Below are positions 14,962 to 15,548 of a DNA stretch of 15,548 bases, piece by piece. The DNA is from CAZVFX01 sp964626565 (GTDB lineage Bacteria > Myxococcota_A > UBA9042 > CAIXZC01). The position numbers were made by a program, and so were the translations under genes. The DNA lies in the NCBI GenBank assembly GCA_964626565.1, contig CAZVFX010000148.1, forward strand, positions 1 to 15,548. The letters are read 5' to 3'. The notes under the pieces were generated by a model, which ran no database searches, was not told the origin of the DNA, and saw only the letters and a program-made list of their open reading frames with translations. Numbering within the stretch: position 1 is the stretch's first letter; each line of letters begins with the position of its first letter.

Positions 14962-15548
14962 TGGATGGAGAAGAGCTACGGCCTATCAGGCGCCGGGCAG
15001 GCCCCTCACTCGCAATCGGGGTGCTGGTATCTCTCCTCGCCCTACCCCAGCCGGCGCACACTTACCCGGCCTGCCGGCCAGGTGTGGCTCTCGACGACCT
15101 GCAGTCGACCCTTCTTGCCGACGACACCGACGGTCTGCTGTTCCACCCGTGGCTGACCTTGCAGACGTTCGATGTGCTCGAGAAGGAAAAGGGGATAAAC
15201 GTACCGCAACGTTATCGGGCCATGACCGCATTGGGCAGCATTGAAGAAGACCTGGACATCGATCGCTGCTCATTGGAACCCATGTATTCGGAACTGACCT
15301 CTTTGTCAGCGACGCCCAGCAAAGAGGAGCTGGTCAGAACCGCGCTTGTCAACGGGCGGCAGTACATGGAAGAGTACCTCGGCTTCGACCTGGCGGATAT
15401 CCGCGACCACCTGGGCGACTGGAAGGTCTATGCCCGGGTGGGTTTGCTGTTCTCAGTAGAGTGGCAGCGCATAGAATTGATGCGTTATGCGCTAAAGGAC
15501 TACCCCCACCACCGGGCCGAGAATCACTTCCTCTCCCGGCCGCTGAAC
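14961..15548 (+). CDS. Secreted protein of unknown function, truncated by the window edge
   Basis: An ATG at 14961 sharing its A with the preceding TGA (TGATG) opens a frame that stays free of stops to the last base, 196 codons. It begins MDGEELRPIRRRAGPSLAIG, then VLVSLLALPQPAHT, a plausible Sec signal peptide with an Arg-rich n-region. The mature part continues with YPACRPGVALDDLQSTLL and later LEKEKGINVPQRYRAM and EYLGFDLADIRDHLGDWKV. It has two cysteines in the visible part and no motif I recognise. It appears translationally coupled to the oxidoreductase gene. The true C-terminus is outside the window. Confidence 0.75.
   Translation, partial: MDGEELRPIRRRAGPSLAIGVLVSLLALPQPAHTYPACRPGVALDDLQSTLLADDTDGLLFHPWLTLQTFDVLEKEKGINVPQRYRAMTALGSIEEDLDIDRCSLEPMYSELTSLSATPSKEELVRTALVNGRQYMEEYLGFDLADIRDHLGDWKVYARVGLLFSVEWQRIELMRYALKDYPHHRAENHFLSRPLN

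Noticed and set aside
14965..15156. Two short forward frames (from 14948 and 14965) near the right edge
   Set aside because: Both end early, while the frame from ATG 14961 stays open to the edge, encodes a signal peptide and overlaps the upstream stop.

Overview
The window looks like a stretch of a GC-rich chromosome from an uncultured deltaproteobacterial lineage, most likely Myxococcota or a relative. The clues are several very large secreted or lipid-anchored modular proteins (Cys-rich repeats, He_PIG-like domains, a MopE-type DxDGDG / DNDCDGxVDEG motif, acidic Asp/Glu/Pro linkers after the lipobox), a MYXO-CTERM-like Cys + hydrophobic + Arg tail, and a deltaproteobacterial-style translation-gene block (infC-rpmI-rplT, then ihfA and a MerR regulator). 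The taxonomic call is inference.

Region 1 (1-10578) is a cell-surface region. It starts with the last codons of an upstream gene overlapping a He_PIG lipoprotein (54-1631). A strong promoter follows, then a MopE-motif plus beta-propeller lipoprotein (1730-3835). On the opposite strand lies a two-gene ABC-2 type exporter (ATPase 4765-5466, permease 3962-4768, ATGA overlap). A divergent intergenic region separates it from a 1237-residue secreted protein (5621-9334) made almost entirely of four kinds of Cys-rich module: nine A, three B and seven C, then nine D. By eye there are about 230 cysteines. It ends in a sorting-type tail. Overlapping its stop codon is a lipoprotein with an FGE/SUMF1 fold (9316-10578) that appears to lack the catalytic cysteines.

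Region 2 (10662-12907) is core information processing: a sigma70-like promoter, tRNA-Val(GAC) with encoded CCA, infC (TTG start), rpmI, rplT, ihfA and a MerR-family regulator. The pheS and pheT genes that usually sit between rplT and ihfA in related genomes are absent.

Region 3 (12907-15548) is a tightly packed run: a four-helix membrane protein resembling DUF2269, a CrtI/CrtISO-like FAD oxidoreductase, and a secreted protein that runs off the right edge. The last one starts inside the oxidoreductase stop codon. Genes from ihfA to the end have very short gaps or one-base overlaps (TAGTG, TGATG), so they may be one transcription unit.

The best candidate for something undescribed is the pair formed by the giant Cys-module protein and the overlapping FGE-like lipoprotein, with two other modular lipoproteins and an ABC exporter nearby. 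They may form a surface assembly, but the sequence does not prove they work together. No gene-free stretch exceeds 300 bases. No convincing intrinsic terminator, insertion sequence or CRISPR array was seen.
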